Positions 1 through 8,669 of a stretch of 38,779 bases of DNA are shown piece by piece. The notes under the pieces were generated by a model. That model made no database searches and was not told the origin of the DNA. It worked only from the letters and a program-made list of their open reading frames with translations. The stretch lies in contig DAOTTO010000456.1 of the NCBI GenBank assembly GCA_034437895.1, forward strand, positions 1 through 38,779, in the 5' to 3' direction. How positions within the stretch are numbered: position 1 is the first letter of the stretch; every line of letters starts with the position of its first letter. Both the position numbers and the translations under genes were made by a program. Origin of the DNA: JANRLJ01 sp034437895 (GTDB lineage: Bacteria; Chloroflexota; Anaerolineae; Aggregatilineales; Phototrophicaceae).

Positions 1-7
1 TCGTGCA

Positions 8-543
8 ATGCGCCAATTGAATGAATGGAAGTATAGCGCCAATGGTTTCAAGCTTCAAGATTTTCTACGCCTTATATCCCCCTATCTAAAGCTAGGGGCT
101 TTACGGCGTTTTTCGGTAACAGCGCTGCGAACCGGCTACTTTGTCAATACCTTTGTTATCCCGCGTGATCTTAGTTATGTTACTGGGGCAAATGGTGGGT
201 TCAAATTAGCTCCAAAAAGGGCGCGTCAACCGGATGTGGGTTTTATCTCTAAAGTGTCGCCAGCCGGAACTGCCGAGCGAATTCAAAATCGCGCTTGATT
301 TAGCGATAGAAGTGTTTCCGATAACGAAGATAATTTTTATAAAACTAATGAATATCTCCGCGCAGGTATGCGCCTTGTTTGGGCGGTTTATTGTGACGAA
401 AAACCGGTCTATGTCATTCATTTAAATGACGATTAAATGACGATGGCGGACTAACCATCAACCCTTTTGGAATCAATGCGACGCTCGCTGGCGAAAACAT
501 ACTGCCCGGATTTACCCTTTCAATCCGTGATATTTTCCCGTGA
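8..543 (+). pseudogene. Decayed Uma2-family (PD-(D/E)xK) endonuclease gene
   Basis: Pieces of one Uma2-like protein can be read in order across three frames. The first piece (8-298) carries VTGANGGFKLAP and RQPDVGFIS, the usual segment before the active site. The next, in another frame around 285-316, reads DLAIEV, the catalytic acidic strand. From 317 the frame changes again to SDNEDNFYKTNEYLRAG and then LVWAV, matching the Uma2 Lys/aromatic region, and stops at 434-436. The last frame (436-543) gives LPGFTLSIRDIF, the typical Uma2 C-terminus. At least three frameshifts or stops make it non-functional. The final shift is explained by an 11-bp tandem duplication at 422-443. The N-terminus is not well defined and may lie outside the window. 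Confidence 0.8.
422..444 (+). repeat. 11-bp tandem duplication that breaks the Uma2 frame
   Basis: The 12-mer TTAAATGACGAT occurs at 422-433 and again at 433-444, an offset of 11 bases. Removing one 11-bp unit joins the HLNDD reading frame directly to GGLTINPFG and the Uma2 C-terminus, so the duplication is a frame-breaking lesion in the pseudogene. Confidence 0.8.
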
Positions 544-550
544 TGAATCC

Positions 551-1912
551 TTAACTTCCCTCTGTTTGCTCAATAACTTCCTGCACCGCTTCCTCCGCAC
601 TGGCTTCACCACTTAAAACGGCGATCAGCGCATTTTGCATGGCGCGGGTGACGATACCGCCCAAGTTATCCGGCGGAATAGGGATGGCATGGGTCAGCAA
701 GTCATCCATCAAGTGTGTATCAACCAGTGAGCGATTTAATCCTAAAAGCGCTGTTTCTTGAGAAGGCAGGACGTAAATTGCGCCTGCGTAATTACGCTGC
801 CGGTCTGAGTCCATCATCCAATCAATAAAGCGGGCGGCTAACGCCTGACGATCTGCTGTCTCGGCAGTGATGACCCACATCCAGCCGTTGACAGTCGTCA
901 CAGTATCTCCGTTAGAGGTTGGAACTGAAGCGACTCGCAGTGAATTATCGGCTGTATGCAGCTTAAGATATTGGCTGGAGGTCATGACAGCAAGATACGA
1001 GCTACCATTAACGATTTCGGATAAATAATCGGCTGAGGATTGAGCGTCGAGGGTACGGGGGGCGATTAAACCCATGTTTTGGGCTTGTTCATAAAAACTC
1101 AGGGTTGCTTCGAGAGCATCGAGATTTAATGTCATGATGCCGCTGATATCGGGCAATGTGCCGCCTGCCGACACATATTGCAGTAAAAATAAATTGCTGA
1201 TGCCATTAGGACGAACTGCCGGAAAGAGAAGCGGCGAGTCTTGCGCGAGGATATCCTCAAAATTCCAAGTTGTTTCGCTTAATATCGCGGTTTCGCTCGG
1301 ATGGTAAGCCAACACAAGGGCATCCAACATATAGGGCAGACCATATATCTCGCCATTAACACGCCCCAACTCCAACCCAACCCCGTAAAGATCGTCAATA
1401 ACGGCGGGTGATATGAAATCTTCCAACGGATGCACGAGTCCGAGTTGCACAGCCGTGAGCAAGTCTTCGCGTCGCAGTAGGGTAACGTCTGGAACAGAAC
1501 CCGGCGCAACTGCAACCGCTGTTCGCAAGGTAGACATAATCCCACCTGTATCGGTGGGCTGCTTGCGCCGGAAGTCTACTTCAACGCTAACCCCTTCCGC
1601 TAAATCAAAGGTGTTAATCTGCTCATAAAGTACCCCGCCCTCTTCGGAGAGTTCAGGGTGATCTACTGGAGCAAGGGGTTCGGGCCACCAGATGATAAGC
1701 GTAGTTGGCATCATAGCTGTGGGCAGTGGTGTCGCAATCGGCGTGATCTGCGCGATATTTAAGGCAGTAACTAATGGGAGCGGTGATGCTTCCATTGCAA
1801 TAGAGTCACTGTTTATCTGTGTACCAGAACAACCCATCAAAGCAGGCGTAATCATGACTGCCACAAAGCTACAAATTTGGGCGCGATCAATTGTCTTGTT
1901 CAGAAACAGCAT
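551..1912 (-). CDS. Extracellular solute-binding lipoprotein (ABC importer type)
   Basis: A 453-residue protein of the family 1 (sugar/oligosaccharide) substrate-binding type. The N-terminus is a lipoprotein signal: a hydrophobic stretch ending in LMGC with the lipidated Cys at residue 28. The C-terminal half carries the family's characteristic segment NGWMWVITAE followed by FIDWMMDSDRQRNYA, then a YVLPSQ loop. It would sit on the outside of the cytoplasmic membrane and deliver a small solute to an ABC permease. No permease or ATPase gene lies next to it: the upstream neighbour is corA and the downstream one a pseudogene. The substrate cannot be told. A minus-strand -10 sequence TATAAT lies at 1973-1968. 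Confidence 0.8.
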   Translation of the reverse strand: MLFLNKTIDRAQICSFVAVMITPALMGCSGTQINSDSIAMEASPLPLVTALNIAQITPIATPLPTAMMPTTLIIWWPEPLAPVDHPELSEEGGVLYEQINTFDLAEGVSVEVDFRRKQPTDTGGIMSTLRTAVAVAPGSVPDVTLLRREDLLTAVQLGLVHPLEDFISPAVIDDLYGVGLELGRVNGEIYGLPYMLDALVLAYHPSETAILSETTWNFEDILAQDSPLLFPAVRPNGISNLFLLQYVSAGGTLPDISGIMTLNLDALEATLSFYEQAQNMGLIAPRTLDAQSSADYLSEIVNGSSYLAVMTSSQYLKLHTADNSLRVASVPTSNGDTVTTVNGWMWVITAETADRQALAARFIDWMMDSDRQRNYAGAIYVLPSQETALLGLNRSLVDTHLMDDLLTHAIPIPPDNLGGIVTRAMQNALIAVLSGEASAEEAVQEVIEQTEGS

Positions 1913-1967
1913 AAGTCTGCTCCATAATAGATGGATTAAGGTGAATCAGGCTTCATCCTCATAGAGC

Positions 1968-1977
1968 ATTATAGCGT
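1968..1977 (-). promoter_or_regulatory. Putative promoter -10 (ACGC-TATAAT) of the solute-binding lipoprotein
   Basis: On the minus strand the sequence reads ACGCTATAAT, with a perfect TATAAT about 55 bases before the ATG. No good -35 is seen 16-18 bases upstream. It belongs to a set of CGC-preceded -10 boxes in this window. Confidence 0.5.
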
Positions 1978-2008
1978 TTTGATAAGTGTGCGTGTAGCGC
2001 CGTCTAAT

Positions 2009-3040
2009 CTACAACCATCCCTGACGGCGGAAGAACCATGCCATAGCGATGGCAGAACCGACGGTAAGGCTGATAATCGTCACCAATACAATCAAACCCG
2101 ATGCCGGGATAACCAATACTGGACTGGTGGTAATGAAGTTGATTCCAAACAATCCCACGATAAATGTCAGCGGCAAAAACATCATCGAAAATATGGTTAG
2201 GCGATTGACGGCGTTGCCTAATTTTGAGGCTTCTTGACTGTCGATTAGGTCAAGCACATTGCTGGAAAGATCGCGCTGCGAATCGATGACATCGTACACG
2301 CGCAGCAAGCGCTCATACACATGCCGGAACAAATCACGATCTTCATTGGAGCGAGACAAGCGGGCTTCCCCGATAACGCTGGAAAGCACCTCACGCTGCG
2401 GAGCGACCATCCCGCGCAGATAAATCAACTGCTGTTTAACACGATAGACATCTTGCTGCGCGATTTTGCCACCATTGAGCATGGCTCTTTCTTCCAGATG
2501 ATTCAATTGGTTGCTAATGCGATCCAACATGGGATAATAGGCATCGACCACAAATTGAATAGTTGTATAGAGCAGATAAGCCACACCACGCCGCCAATAT
2601 TCGCTACTTTGCGCGGCACGCTCGTAAGCGATATCCACCGTATTTGCGCCGACCTTACGGATAGTCACGAAAAAACGTTCCCCAATCAGGCAGTGAATTT
2701 CTTCACTGGTGAGTTTGTTGACTTTGAAGTGAGGTTGGAAAAGTGAAAGAAACAAATATTCGGGATAGATGAGCAGTGTTGGACGGCGATCTTCGCGCTT
2801 TATATCGCTCACGACTGCGGGATGAAGATTCAATACTTTTTCAAGCCAGAGGATTTCTTTTTCATCAGGGTCGATAATGTCCATCCACATAATATCCCCT
2901 GCCGCCATTGCCGTCTCTAAAGACTCAGTGGTTAGGTTTCGCCGCAAAATAAACTCTTCGCCGTCCGTCACATTCCCCGGCGCGACCAATGAGCGCAGCA
3001 TAATTTGGTTTTCCTCTTTGGGTAGTGGATTAATTATCAT
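2009..3040 (-). CDS. corA: CorA-family magnesium/divalent metal transporter
   Basis: A 343-residue CorA-like protein (331 if the second Met is used). A large cytoplasmic alpha/beta and helical domain comes first, followed by two C-terminal helices: LTIFSMMFLPLTFIVGLFGIN and the one containing LIVLVTIISLTVGSAIAMAWFF. The family forms homopentameric channels for Mg2+, Co2+ or Ni2+, with a GMN signature at the end of helix 1 as selectivity filter. Here the signature reads FGINF, so Met is replaced by Ile. The ATG at 3001 has an AGAGG about 10 bases upstream and may be the true start; the longer start at 3040 has no clear ribosome-binding site. It is divergent from the glycan cluster at 3129. Confidence 0.87.
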   Translation of the reverse strand: MIINPLPKEENQIMLRSLVAPGNVTDGEEFILRRNLTTESLETAMAAGDIMWMDIIDPDEKEILWLEKVLNLHPAVVSDIKREDRRPTLLIYPEYLFLSLFQPHFKVNKLTSEEIHCLIGERFFVTIRKVGANTVDIAYERAAQSSEYWRRGVAYLLYTTIQFVVDAYYPMLDRISNQLNHLEERAMLNGGKIAQQDVYRVKQQLIYLRGMVAPQREVLSSVIGEARLSRSNEDRDLFRHVYERLLRVYDVIDSQRDLSSNVLDLIDSQEASKLGNAVNRLTIFSMMFLPLTFIVGLFGINFITTSPVLVIPASGLIVLVTIISLTVGSAIAMAWFFRRQGWL

Positions 3041-3070
3041 GGCGATATTTTGCGCGGTATAGCTAAACGA

Positions 3071-3097
3071 TTGATTACAGCCAAATAGTGTTATGAT
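3071..3097 (+). promoter_or_regulatory. Putative promoter of the glycan cluster
   Basis: An extended -10, TGTTATGAT, lies at 3089-3097, with TTGATT at 3071-3076 as a possible -35 (short 15-base spacer). It is 32 bases before the flippase-like gene, whose AGGAG at 3119-3123 is well placed before the ATG at 3129. Confidence 0.45.
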
Positions 3098-3128
3098 GAG
3101 AAAGTAATTTTTCTATTTAGGAGACCTA

Positions 3129-4094
3129 ATGCGTTTTGCTCAGATTCGCGGCTTTAAGCGTCGAGTCCAACTGTTCTGCGCTGCTCTTCTTATCTTTTTT
3201 GTGATTCGTTACTTGAATTCACAATGGGAGCAGGTTAGACAAACTCCTGTTGTCATCGACTGGGGATTACTGGCTGTCGCGCAGTTTGGGATGACGTTAG
3301 GCTTAGGAATGCTGCCTTGGGGATCGTGGTTGGCGCTGAAATACTTAGGCCATGTCCGGCCTGCGGCAGAAGTTTGGCGTATTTTCTTCATCAGTAATCT
3401 TGCCAAATATCTTCCGGGGAGCGTTTGGGCGCTGCCGGGACGGGCGTTTTTGTATCAACGGTCAGGTGTGCCAGCAGGCAAAAGTATAGCCGCCGTCTTT
3501 TGGGAAGTACTGCTCATGATAATGACGACATCTGCACTCGCGCTGTTGAGCATTCCGCTCATCGCGCATTATGTGGATGCACGTGTACTTGCTGTTGGAA
3601 TTTTACTTGGCGTGATAGGTACGATAGGCGGCGGGTTTCTTTTGCACTCGCCCGCGTTTCGTCGTTGGTTGCCAGCCGCGATCCAAGTGCGTTTTTTTCG
3701 ACCAGATATCGGACAAATGGCGCTTTCTGTATCACAAATTGCCAAGATGATTCTCGCTTATCTTCTAAGTTGGAGCGTGATCGGCTTATCGTTTGCTGCG
3801 ATGATGGCTTCTCTCAGTCCAAATTTAAGTGTACTGCGCTGGGCTGAACTTGCTGGCCTCTATTGTGGAACGTGGCTCATTGGCTTTCTAGCTTTCTTTG
3901 CACCAGGCGGCATTGGTGTCCGTGATGTATTAATCGCTTTAGGTTTGAGCGTTTTTCTAGGCGATCCGCTACCCCTTGTCGCAGCAGTAATCGCACGGAT
4001 CATGTGGACACTTGCTGAAATTTCAGGTGTGATCTTAACTCTGAGCTACAAACATTTATTTTCACCACCTCAGAAAGCCCCTATACTAAGTTAA
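3129..4094 (+). CDS. Lysylphosphatidylglycerol synthase TM region / flippase-like membrane protein
   Basis: A 321-residue integral membrane protein with about eight hydrophobic helices, of the LPG_synthase_TM/UPF0104 type. Seen features are the early WGSWLALKYLG and KYLPGSVWALPGR segments and the late segment FLAFFAPGGIGVRDVLIALGL, whose PGGIGVRE/D core is the family hallmark. The mprF aminoacyltransferase domain is absent, so it is the stand-alone form usually found beside glycosyltransferases, thought to move or help assemble lipid-linked glycans. It heads a plus-strand cluster with a GT2 enzyme 41 bases downstream. A clear AGGAG supports the start. Confidence 0.8.
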   Translation: MRFAQIRGFKRRVQLFCAALLIFFVIRYLNSQWEQVRQTPVVIDWGLLAVAQFGMTLGLGMLPWGSWLALKYLGHVRPAAEVWRIFFISNLAKYLPGSVWALPGRAFLYQRSGVPAGKSIAAVFWEVLLMIMTTSALALLSIPLIAHYVDARVLAVGILLGVIGTIGGGFLLHSPAFRRWLPAAIQVRFFRPDIGQMALSVSQIAKMILAYLLSWSVIGLSFAAMMASLSPNLSVLRWAELAGLYCGTWLIGFLAFFAPGGIGVRDVLIALGLSVFLGDPLPLVAAVIARIMWTLAEISGVILTLSYKHLFSPPQKAPILS

Positions 4095-4135
4095 CACATC
4101 CTGGTGTTGCAAAAATAGAGGCGGACTACAGTTTT

Positions 4136-5137
4136 ATGGTCAAATTGATTATTCAAATTCCGTGCTTAAACGAAGAAACGACTCTTCCAGGTACATTGGC
4201 TGATCTACCAAGGCAAATTGACGGTGTGGACGAGATTGAATGGTTGATTATTGATGATGGCAGCACCGATCATACAGCCTCTATTGCTCGTGAACATGGG
4301 GTTCAGCATGTCGTCCATCATCATATTAATAAAGGTTTGGCGGCGGCATTTCAATCTGGCCTCAATGCGGCTCTGCAACAAGGGGCAGACATCATCGTGA
4401 ATACCGATGCGGATAATCAATATCCAGGGCGGTATATCCCTGACCTCATTCGCCCGATTCTGGAAGGCAGAGCCGATATGGTGATCGGGAATCGGCAGAC
4501 GAACACGATCAAACATTTTTCACCTAGTAAAAAGCTCCTGCAAAATTTGGGAAGTCTGATGGTACGCTATGCCTCGGCCACAGATGTACCGGATGCACCA
4601 AGCGGCTTCCGTGCGCTTACACGTGAAGCGGCTTTGCGGTTGAACATCGTTACTGATTACACCTATACTTTGGAGACGATTATTCAGGCTGGACATAAAA
4701 ATTTAACCGTCACCCATATTCCCATTACGACCAATCCTAAAACCCGCGATTCACGCTTGATCCGCAGTACAGGTCGCTATGTGCTGCGTTCTGCGGCGAC
4801 GATTATGCGTTTATTTTTGCTTTATAAGCCGCTGCGGACATTTACTTATTTCTCGCTGCCGTTTACGCTTGCAGGCGCATTGCTCTGGTTGCGCTTTTTT
4901 GTGTTGGCAGTAATGGGGCAGTCTGCACGGGGCAGCCATGTGCAGTCGGTGATTGTCGGCGCAGCGCTGTTGGTGATTGGGCTGCTTATTTTCTTAATCG
5001 GCTTGTTGGGCGATTTAATCGCCATCAATCGCCGCTTGCACGAAGAAACGCTGTATTATCTTAAGCGCTCCATCCTGAGTAAAGAAAATGCACCTTCTAT
5101 TCGGGAAAATTTGGAATACAGCGACAACTATCGATGA
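4136..5137 (+). CDS. GT2 family glycosyltransferase, polyprenyl-phosphate type, with two C-terminal TM helices
   Basis: A 333-residue inverting GT-A glycosyltransferase. The N-terminus IIQIPCLNEETTLP and the DDGSTD motif bind the nucleotide sugar, and NTDADNQYP carries the metal-binding DxD. APSGFRALTREAA is typical of dolichyl/undecaprenyl-phosphate mannosyl- or glucosyltransferases. Two membrane helices close the protein (about residues 237-260 and 273-298), as in the DPM1/GtrB-like branch. It likely loads a sugar on polyprenyl phosphate for the GT39-like enzyme at 5800-7284. The sugar is not known. Confidence 0.85.
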   Translation: MVKLIIQIPCLNEETTLPGTLADLPRQIDGVDEIEWLIIDDGSTDHTASIAREHGVQHVVHHHINKGLAAAFQSGLNAALQQGADIIVNTDADNQYPGRYIPDLIRPILEGRADMVIGNRQTNTIKHFSPSKKLLQNLGSLMVRYASATDVPDAPSGFRALTREAALRLNIVTDYTYTLETIIQAGHKNLTVTHIPITTNPKTRDSRLIRSTGRYVLRSAATIMRLFLLYKPLRTFTYFSLPFTLAGALLWLRFFVLAVMGQSARGSHVQSVIVGAALLVIGLLIFLIGLLGDLIAINRRLHEETLYYLKRSILSKENAPSIRENLEYSDNYR

Positions 5138-5146
5138 AGTTTATGG

Positions 5147-5797
5147 ATGAAGCTTATGAATGATGTCAAAGACTCAATTCCCGAATCCGATAAACGTATA
5201 TCCAGCGCCAACATGGGGCTGCTGCAAGCTAAATATGCTGCTGATGCGGGACGATTAACGCGCTTCGCTTTAACGCGCTTTTATGCTGCCTTAGATCGAA
5301 TGCTTGATCAGGTGACGGCGACCACTGCCTTAGATGCTGGCTGCGGCGAAGGTCATATCCTGACACCATTTCTGGTCAGGCGCTACCCAGAGGTTTATGG
5401 GATTGATCTGGATATAGAGCGCCTCCGATATGCCAAAAGACACCAAGAGACTTTGAGGCTGCTGCAAGGTAATTTACAGGCTGTGCCGTTTCCTACAAAC
5501 ACAGCGGATATTGTGTTGGCTTTAGAAGTTTTAGAGCATGTTGGGCAACCTGAGAAGGCATTAGCGGAAATTCATCGTGTGACACGGCGCTATGCAATCT
5601 TAAGCGTGCCTAACGAACCTTTTTGGCGTATCGGCAATATGGCGCGGGGCGCATATTGGGGACAGCTAGGCAATACCCCTGAACATATTAATCACTGGTC
5701 GGTATGGGGATTTAAGCGCTTTGTGAGCCGCCACTTTAAGGTGCTTGATGTCGCCACGCCCGTCACTTGGACGTTTATCCTCGCTGAAAAGAAGTGA
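5147..5797 (+). CDS. Class I SAM-dependent methyltransferase
   Basis: A 216-residue methyltransferase. Motif I is ALDAGCGEGHIL, the acidic end of strand 2 is GIDLDIERL, and the post-I region ADIVLALEVLEHVGQPEKALAEIHRV is typical of the Methyltransf_11 fold. It starts 9 bases after the GT2 stop and its own stop overlaps the following region, so it is translated within the glycan operon. A role in methylating a sugar or lipid intermediate is inferred from position only. A second ATG four codons in is an alternative start. Confidence 0.82.
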   Translation: MKLMNDVKDSIPESDKRISSANMGLLQAKYAADAGRLTRFALTRFYAALDRMLDQVTATTALDAGCGEGHILTPFLVRRYPEVYGIDLDIERLRYAKRHQETLRLLQGNLQAVPFPTNTADIVLALEVLEHVGQPEKALAEIHRVTRRYAILSVPNEPFWRIGNMARGAYWGQLGNTPEHINHWSVWGFKRFVSRHFKVLDVATPVTWTFILAEKK

Positions 5798-5799
5798 CT

Positions 5800-7284
5800 A
5801 TGACCCAATCTCGCCCTTTATCTTCTGCTCGGCTTGTCATTCTGCTGCTTATTGCTTGGGGATTGCTGACCTTCCGTCTCAGTGCGCCTTGGTATGGAGT
5901 TCAAGATTCGTTTCGTGTTTGGGTGGCTTCTGCGGTTCGGAATTATGATTTGTATGGCGTGGATACCACCGGATTGATGGTGACTCGTAATAGTGAGCCT
6001 GTCGCCAGCCGGGGTGAATTGACTTTCTACAGCCATCACCCCCCCTTGATCGCGTGGCTGCCGTATGTGACGACACGCTTTTTAGGGAACAATGAATTTG
6101 GTGTGCGCTACGGTTTTGCTTGCGTAACGCTCATCAGTATGGTGGCGCTGTATGTGCTGGCACGGCGATTGTATGGGGAAAAAGTAGCCTTCTGGTCAGC
6201 AGCATTCTATGGTTTGCCACCGATGATCGCGTATTTCGGACGTGTCCCCGGACACGATCAAATTGGTATGATGGCGAGTCTTCTCTTTGGCACGGTACTC
6301 ATCAACTGGCTTAGAAGGCCAAATCGCGCCCGTTTGCTGGCCTTAATAGGACTAACTTGGTTGGCCGTATGGTCAGCGTGGCCTGCGGTATTCTTTATCG
6401 CCGTTTTAGGCATGACAGCGATGATATTCGGGAATAGGTCACAAAAGATCGCCGTTGTTGGCTTGGGTTTCGTCAGCATTATCGCGTTTGTCGTCATGAT
6501 GGCTTATTACCAGCTTGTCTGGTCAGGTTCAATCAACAGTCTGTTAGATTCATTCGTTTGGCGCAGCAGCAGTGATACATATCGTCCTGGCAGTGCAGAC
6601 TTTACCTTACCGCAATTTTTTACGCTAATGACAGCACATCTGATGTTTTATGCCACACCCGGCTTATTGGGCATGGGCATTATCGGACTATGGGCGTTAC
6701 GAAGACACGGAATGCGCTTTGCGAATGGGATAGTGTTCGCCCTGTTTGCTGCAAGCCTCCTTTATCAACTCACATTCCGCAACGCCAGCTATATTCATGA
6801 TTTCTACAAGATGTTTTTTATGCCATCATTAGGAATAGCCGCTGCGATGGCATGGGTTTATACGCGCAATAATCGCCGAGTCCGCCGGATTTCCCGTCCT
6901 ATTTTGGATGGGATGCTGCTTTCAAGTTTGTTGGCCGGGGCCTTTGTGTGGGGGATATTGCATTATTCGGGACGGCAACCTTTGCTTCATGCGGTGATTA
7001 CTGGCATCAATACGTATACAGAACCAGATGATACTGTAATCATCTATTTTGATTATATAGGGTATGAGCCAACGACAGGCTATGATCGCGTTGTGATGTT
7101 TTATACCTCGCGCAAAATTCTATGGGGCATTCCCCTAGAAGAAGTTCTGGCGATGCAAACCGCAGGCCGTAAGGATTTCGTCTATTGTGCAAAGGAAGCC
7201 GGCAACTTCCCGTCAGCGTTATTTGAGTACGACTATCAGCCGATTTATGGTGGCAACTGTACGTTGTTTTTCATTGGCGAGTAA
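5800..7284 (+). CDS. GT39/ArnT-like polyprenyl-phosphate glycosyltransferase (GT-C fold)
   Basis: A 494-residue polytopic membrane protein. The first external loop holds acidic residues (QDSFRVW, YDLYGVDTTG) and then FYSHHPPLIAWLPY, the HHPP element of PMT/ArnT-like enzymes; about ten helices follow. These enzymes use polyprenyl-phosphate sugars on the outer face of the membrane to modify proteins, lipids or glycans. The GT2 enzyme in the same operon is a natural donor-maker. The ATG at 5800 is preferred because GAAAAGAAG precedes it; a GTG at 5794 overlaps the methyltransferase stop and is the alternative. Confidence 0.8.
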   Translation: MTQSRPLSSARLVILLLIAWGLLTFRLSAPWYGVQDSFRVWVASAVRNYDLYGVDTTGLMVTRNSEPVASRGELTFYSHHPPLIAWLPYVTTRFLGNNEFGVRYGFACVTLISMVALYVLARRLYGEKVAFWSAAFYGLPPMIAYFGRVPGHDQIGMMASLLFGTVLINWLRRPNRARLLALIGLTWLAVWSAWPAVFFIAVLGMTAMIFGNRSQKIAVVGLGFVSIIAFVVMMAYYQLVWSGSINSLLDSFVWRSSSDTYRPGSADFTLPQFFTLMTAHLMFYATPGLLGMGIIGLWALRRHGMRFANGIVFALFAASLLYQLTFRNASYIHDFYKMFFMPSLGIAAAMAWVYTRNNRRVRRISRPILDGMLLSSLLAGAFVWGILHYSGRQPLLHAVITGINTYTEPDDTVIIYFDYIGYEPTTGYDRVVMFYTSRKILWGIPLEEVLAMQTAGRKDFVYCAKEAGNFPSALFEYDYQPIYGGNCTLFFIGE

Positions 7285-7285
7285 A

Positions 7286-7317
7286 AAGCGCGGAGCCTCC
7301 TCTTGTACTCCCCGCTT
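7286..7317. terminator. Hairpin between convergent genes
   Basis: AAGCGCGGAG at 7286-7295 pairs with CTCCCCGCTT at 7308-7317 (one mismatch, 12-base loop). It sits right after the GT39-like stop and before the convergent GNAT-like gene, and probably ends transcription, although no U-tract follows. Confidence 0.5.
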
Positions 7318-7400
7318 AGCCCTGTTGGAGACGCACTGTCTTCATTGAAAAGGCTGCCCTCTTATTTTGGTAATTAAGCCTTAATTTGACGGGTGACTCT

Positions 7401-8558
7401 TCAGGTTAACTCCACCCCTTTTTCATAGAATCGATACGTCCGATGAATTTCTGTGCCGAACCCCTTTAGTGTACCTACCATGTTATGATTGCTTTCCAGA
7501 ATCCATCCACAATCCATGTATTGATAGGGTAAATTTTGCATCGTGTGGTAAAAGTAAGACATCATCAATATATCCAGCCCTTTATTACGATACTCCTCGC
7601 GCACCCCCATTAACGGAATACGCATCCAATCGATCTTCGGACGCAACTTCCAATGCCACACCGCCTTTGCCAGCGTAATCGGTTCTGGCTCACCGGGGCG
7701 CGGATGGGCAAGCTGCAACACCTGATTAAAATCTGGCACTCCCAACATAAACCCTACGACTTTCTCGTCCACTTCCACAAAACAGGCCAAACGCGGGTCA
7801 AAAAACGCGCTCAGGCTTTCGATCAGCGCGTCCAATTCCTTGTCCGTCATAGGCGTAAAGCCCCAGTTTTTCTCCCACGCATCATTATAAATTTCTTTAA
7901 ACAGCACGAAGTCGGCCTTCAAATTTTTGCGATTGATCTGCCGTACCGTCGCATTTGTATTCCGCACAATGCGCTTGGTCAGCTTATCGACGCGGCTTTC
8001 GGTATGTCTCGCCTCAGCCATCTTCCAATTGTAGTAATAACTGTGGGCATCGATTACTTTATGGAATCCCAAATCCTCGACCAGTTTTTGATAGTACGGC
8101 GGATTATAGGGCATCAGCATAATCGGGCGCGTAAATCCGTCAATCAATAGGCCACACTCATCATGCGTCGTAAAGTTCTGGGGGCCACGCAGGGCATCAT
8201 ATCCGTGTGCTTTCACCCAATCCATCGCCGTTTTAAACAAAGCCGCCGCCGCTTCAGCATCATTATCACATTCAAAAAAGCCAAACCAAGCGATATTTTC
8301 TTGATGAAATTCGTTATGCCGATGATTGACGAAAGCCGCAATCGTCCCCACCACCTTCTCGCCACGCAAGGCCAGATAATAATCGCCTTCCATGTACTCC
8401 CAAGCGGGGTTTTTCTTTTTATTCAAAATGTCGCGCCGAATCGAAAGCAGCGGCGGCACCCAATTAGAGTCATCTTTATAAACCGACCAAGGAAACTCAA
8501 AAAAGGATTTGTGATCGGCAGCGGATTCGACTTTTCTGACGATGACGGCGCTTGACAT
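7401..8558 (-). CDS. GNAT-like acetyltransferase family protein (YghO-like)
   Basis: A 385-residue soluble protein of a conserved bacterial family related to GNAT acyltransferases. The N-terminus reads FFEFPWSVYKDDSNWVPPL, then YLALRGEKVVGTIAAFVNHRHNEFH with GFFECD, then GPQNFTTHDECGLLIDGF and MPYNPPYY, all hallmark stretches of this family. The C-terminal half carries GVREEYRNKGLDILMM, resembling the acetyl-CoA-binding motif. The natural substrate is unknown. GAGGTAAG precedes the ATG on the minus strand. It converges on the glycan cluster and diverges from tRNA-Asn. Confidence 0.72.
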   Translation of the reverse strand: MSSAVIVRKVESAADHKSFFEFPWSVYKDDSNWVPPLLSIRRDILNKKKNPAWEYMEGDYYLALRGEKVVGTIAAFVNHRHNEFHQENIAWFGFFECDNDAEAAAALFKTAMDWVKAHGYDALRGPQNFTTHDECGLLIDGFTRPIMLMPYNPPYYQKLVEDLGFHKVIDAHSYYYNWKMAEARHTESRVDKLTKRIVRNTNATVRQINRKNLKADFVLFKEIYNDAWEKNWGFTPMTDKELDALIESLSAFFDPRLACFVEVDEKVVGFMLGVPDFNQVLQLAHPRPGEPEPITLAKAVWHWKLRPKIDWMRIPLMGVREEYRNKGLDILMMSYFYHTMQNLPYQYMDCGWILESNHNMVGTLKGFGTEIHRTYRFYEKGVELT

Positions 8559-8629
8559 AAGAACTTACCTCATTTTGGAAAGGGGAACCTTTATAATCTT
8601 ACCTCGCCTTAAATTTCCCGCAAACGATC

Positions 8630-8658
8630 TTGACATCTGCCCGTCCCTTTGCTAGTAT
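8630..8658 (+). promoter_or_regulatory. Promoter of tRNA-Asn
   Basis: TTGACA at 8630-8635 and TAGTAT at 8653-8658 are separated by 17 bases, an almost ideal sigma-70-type promoter. Transcription would begin a few bases before the tRNA at 8670. Confidence 0.8.
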
Positions 8659-8669
8659 GTTAACCATAT

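Noticed and set aside
422..444. Direct repeat considered as a CRISPR or attachment-site signal
   Set aside because: Only two copies with no spacer and no integrase nearby; it is a simple tandem duplication in a pseudogene.
551..3040. Solute-binding lipoprotein and CorA considered as one transport system
   Set aside because: They belong to unrelated mechanisms (ABC import and a channel), and a separate promoter lies between them.
7653..8555. Plus-strand frames of 130-165 codons within the GNAT-like gene
   Set aside because: Antisense shadows; the composition is rich in His/Arg and the minus-strand protein carries clear family motifs.
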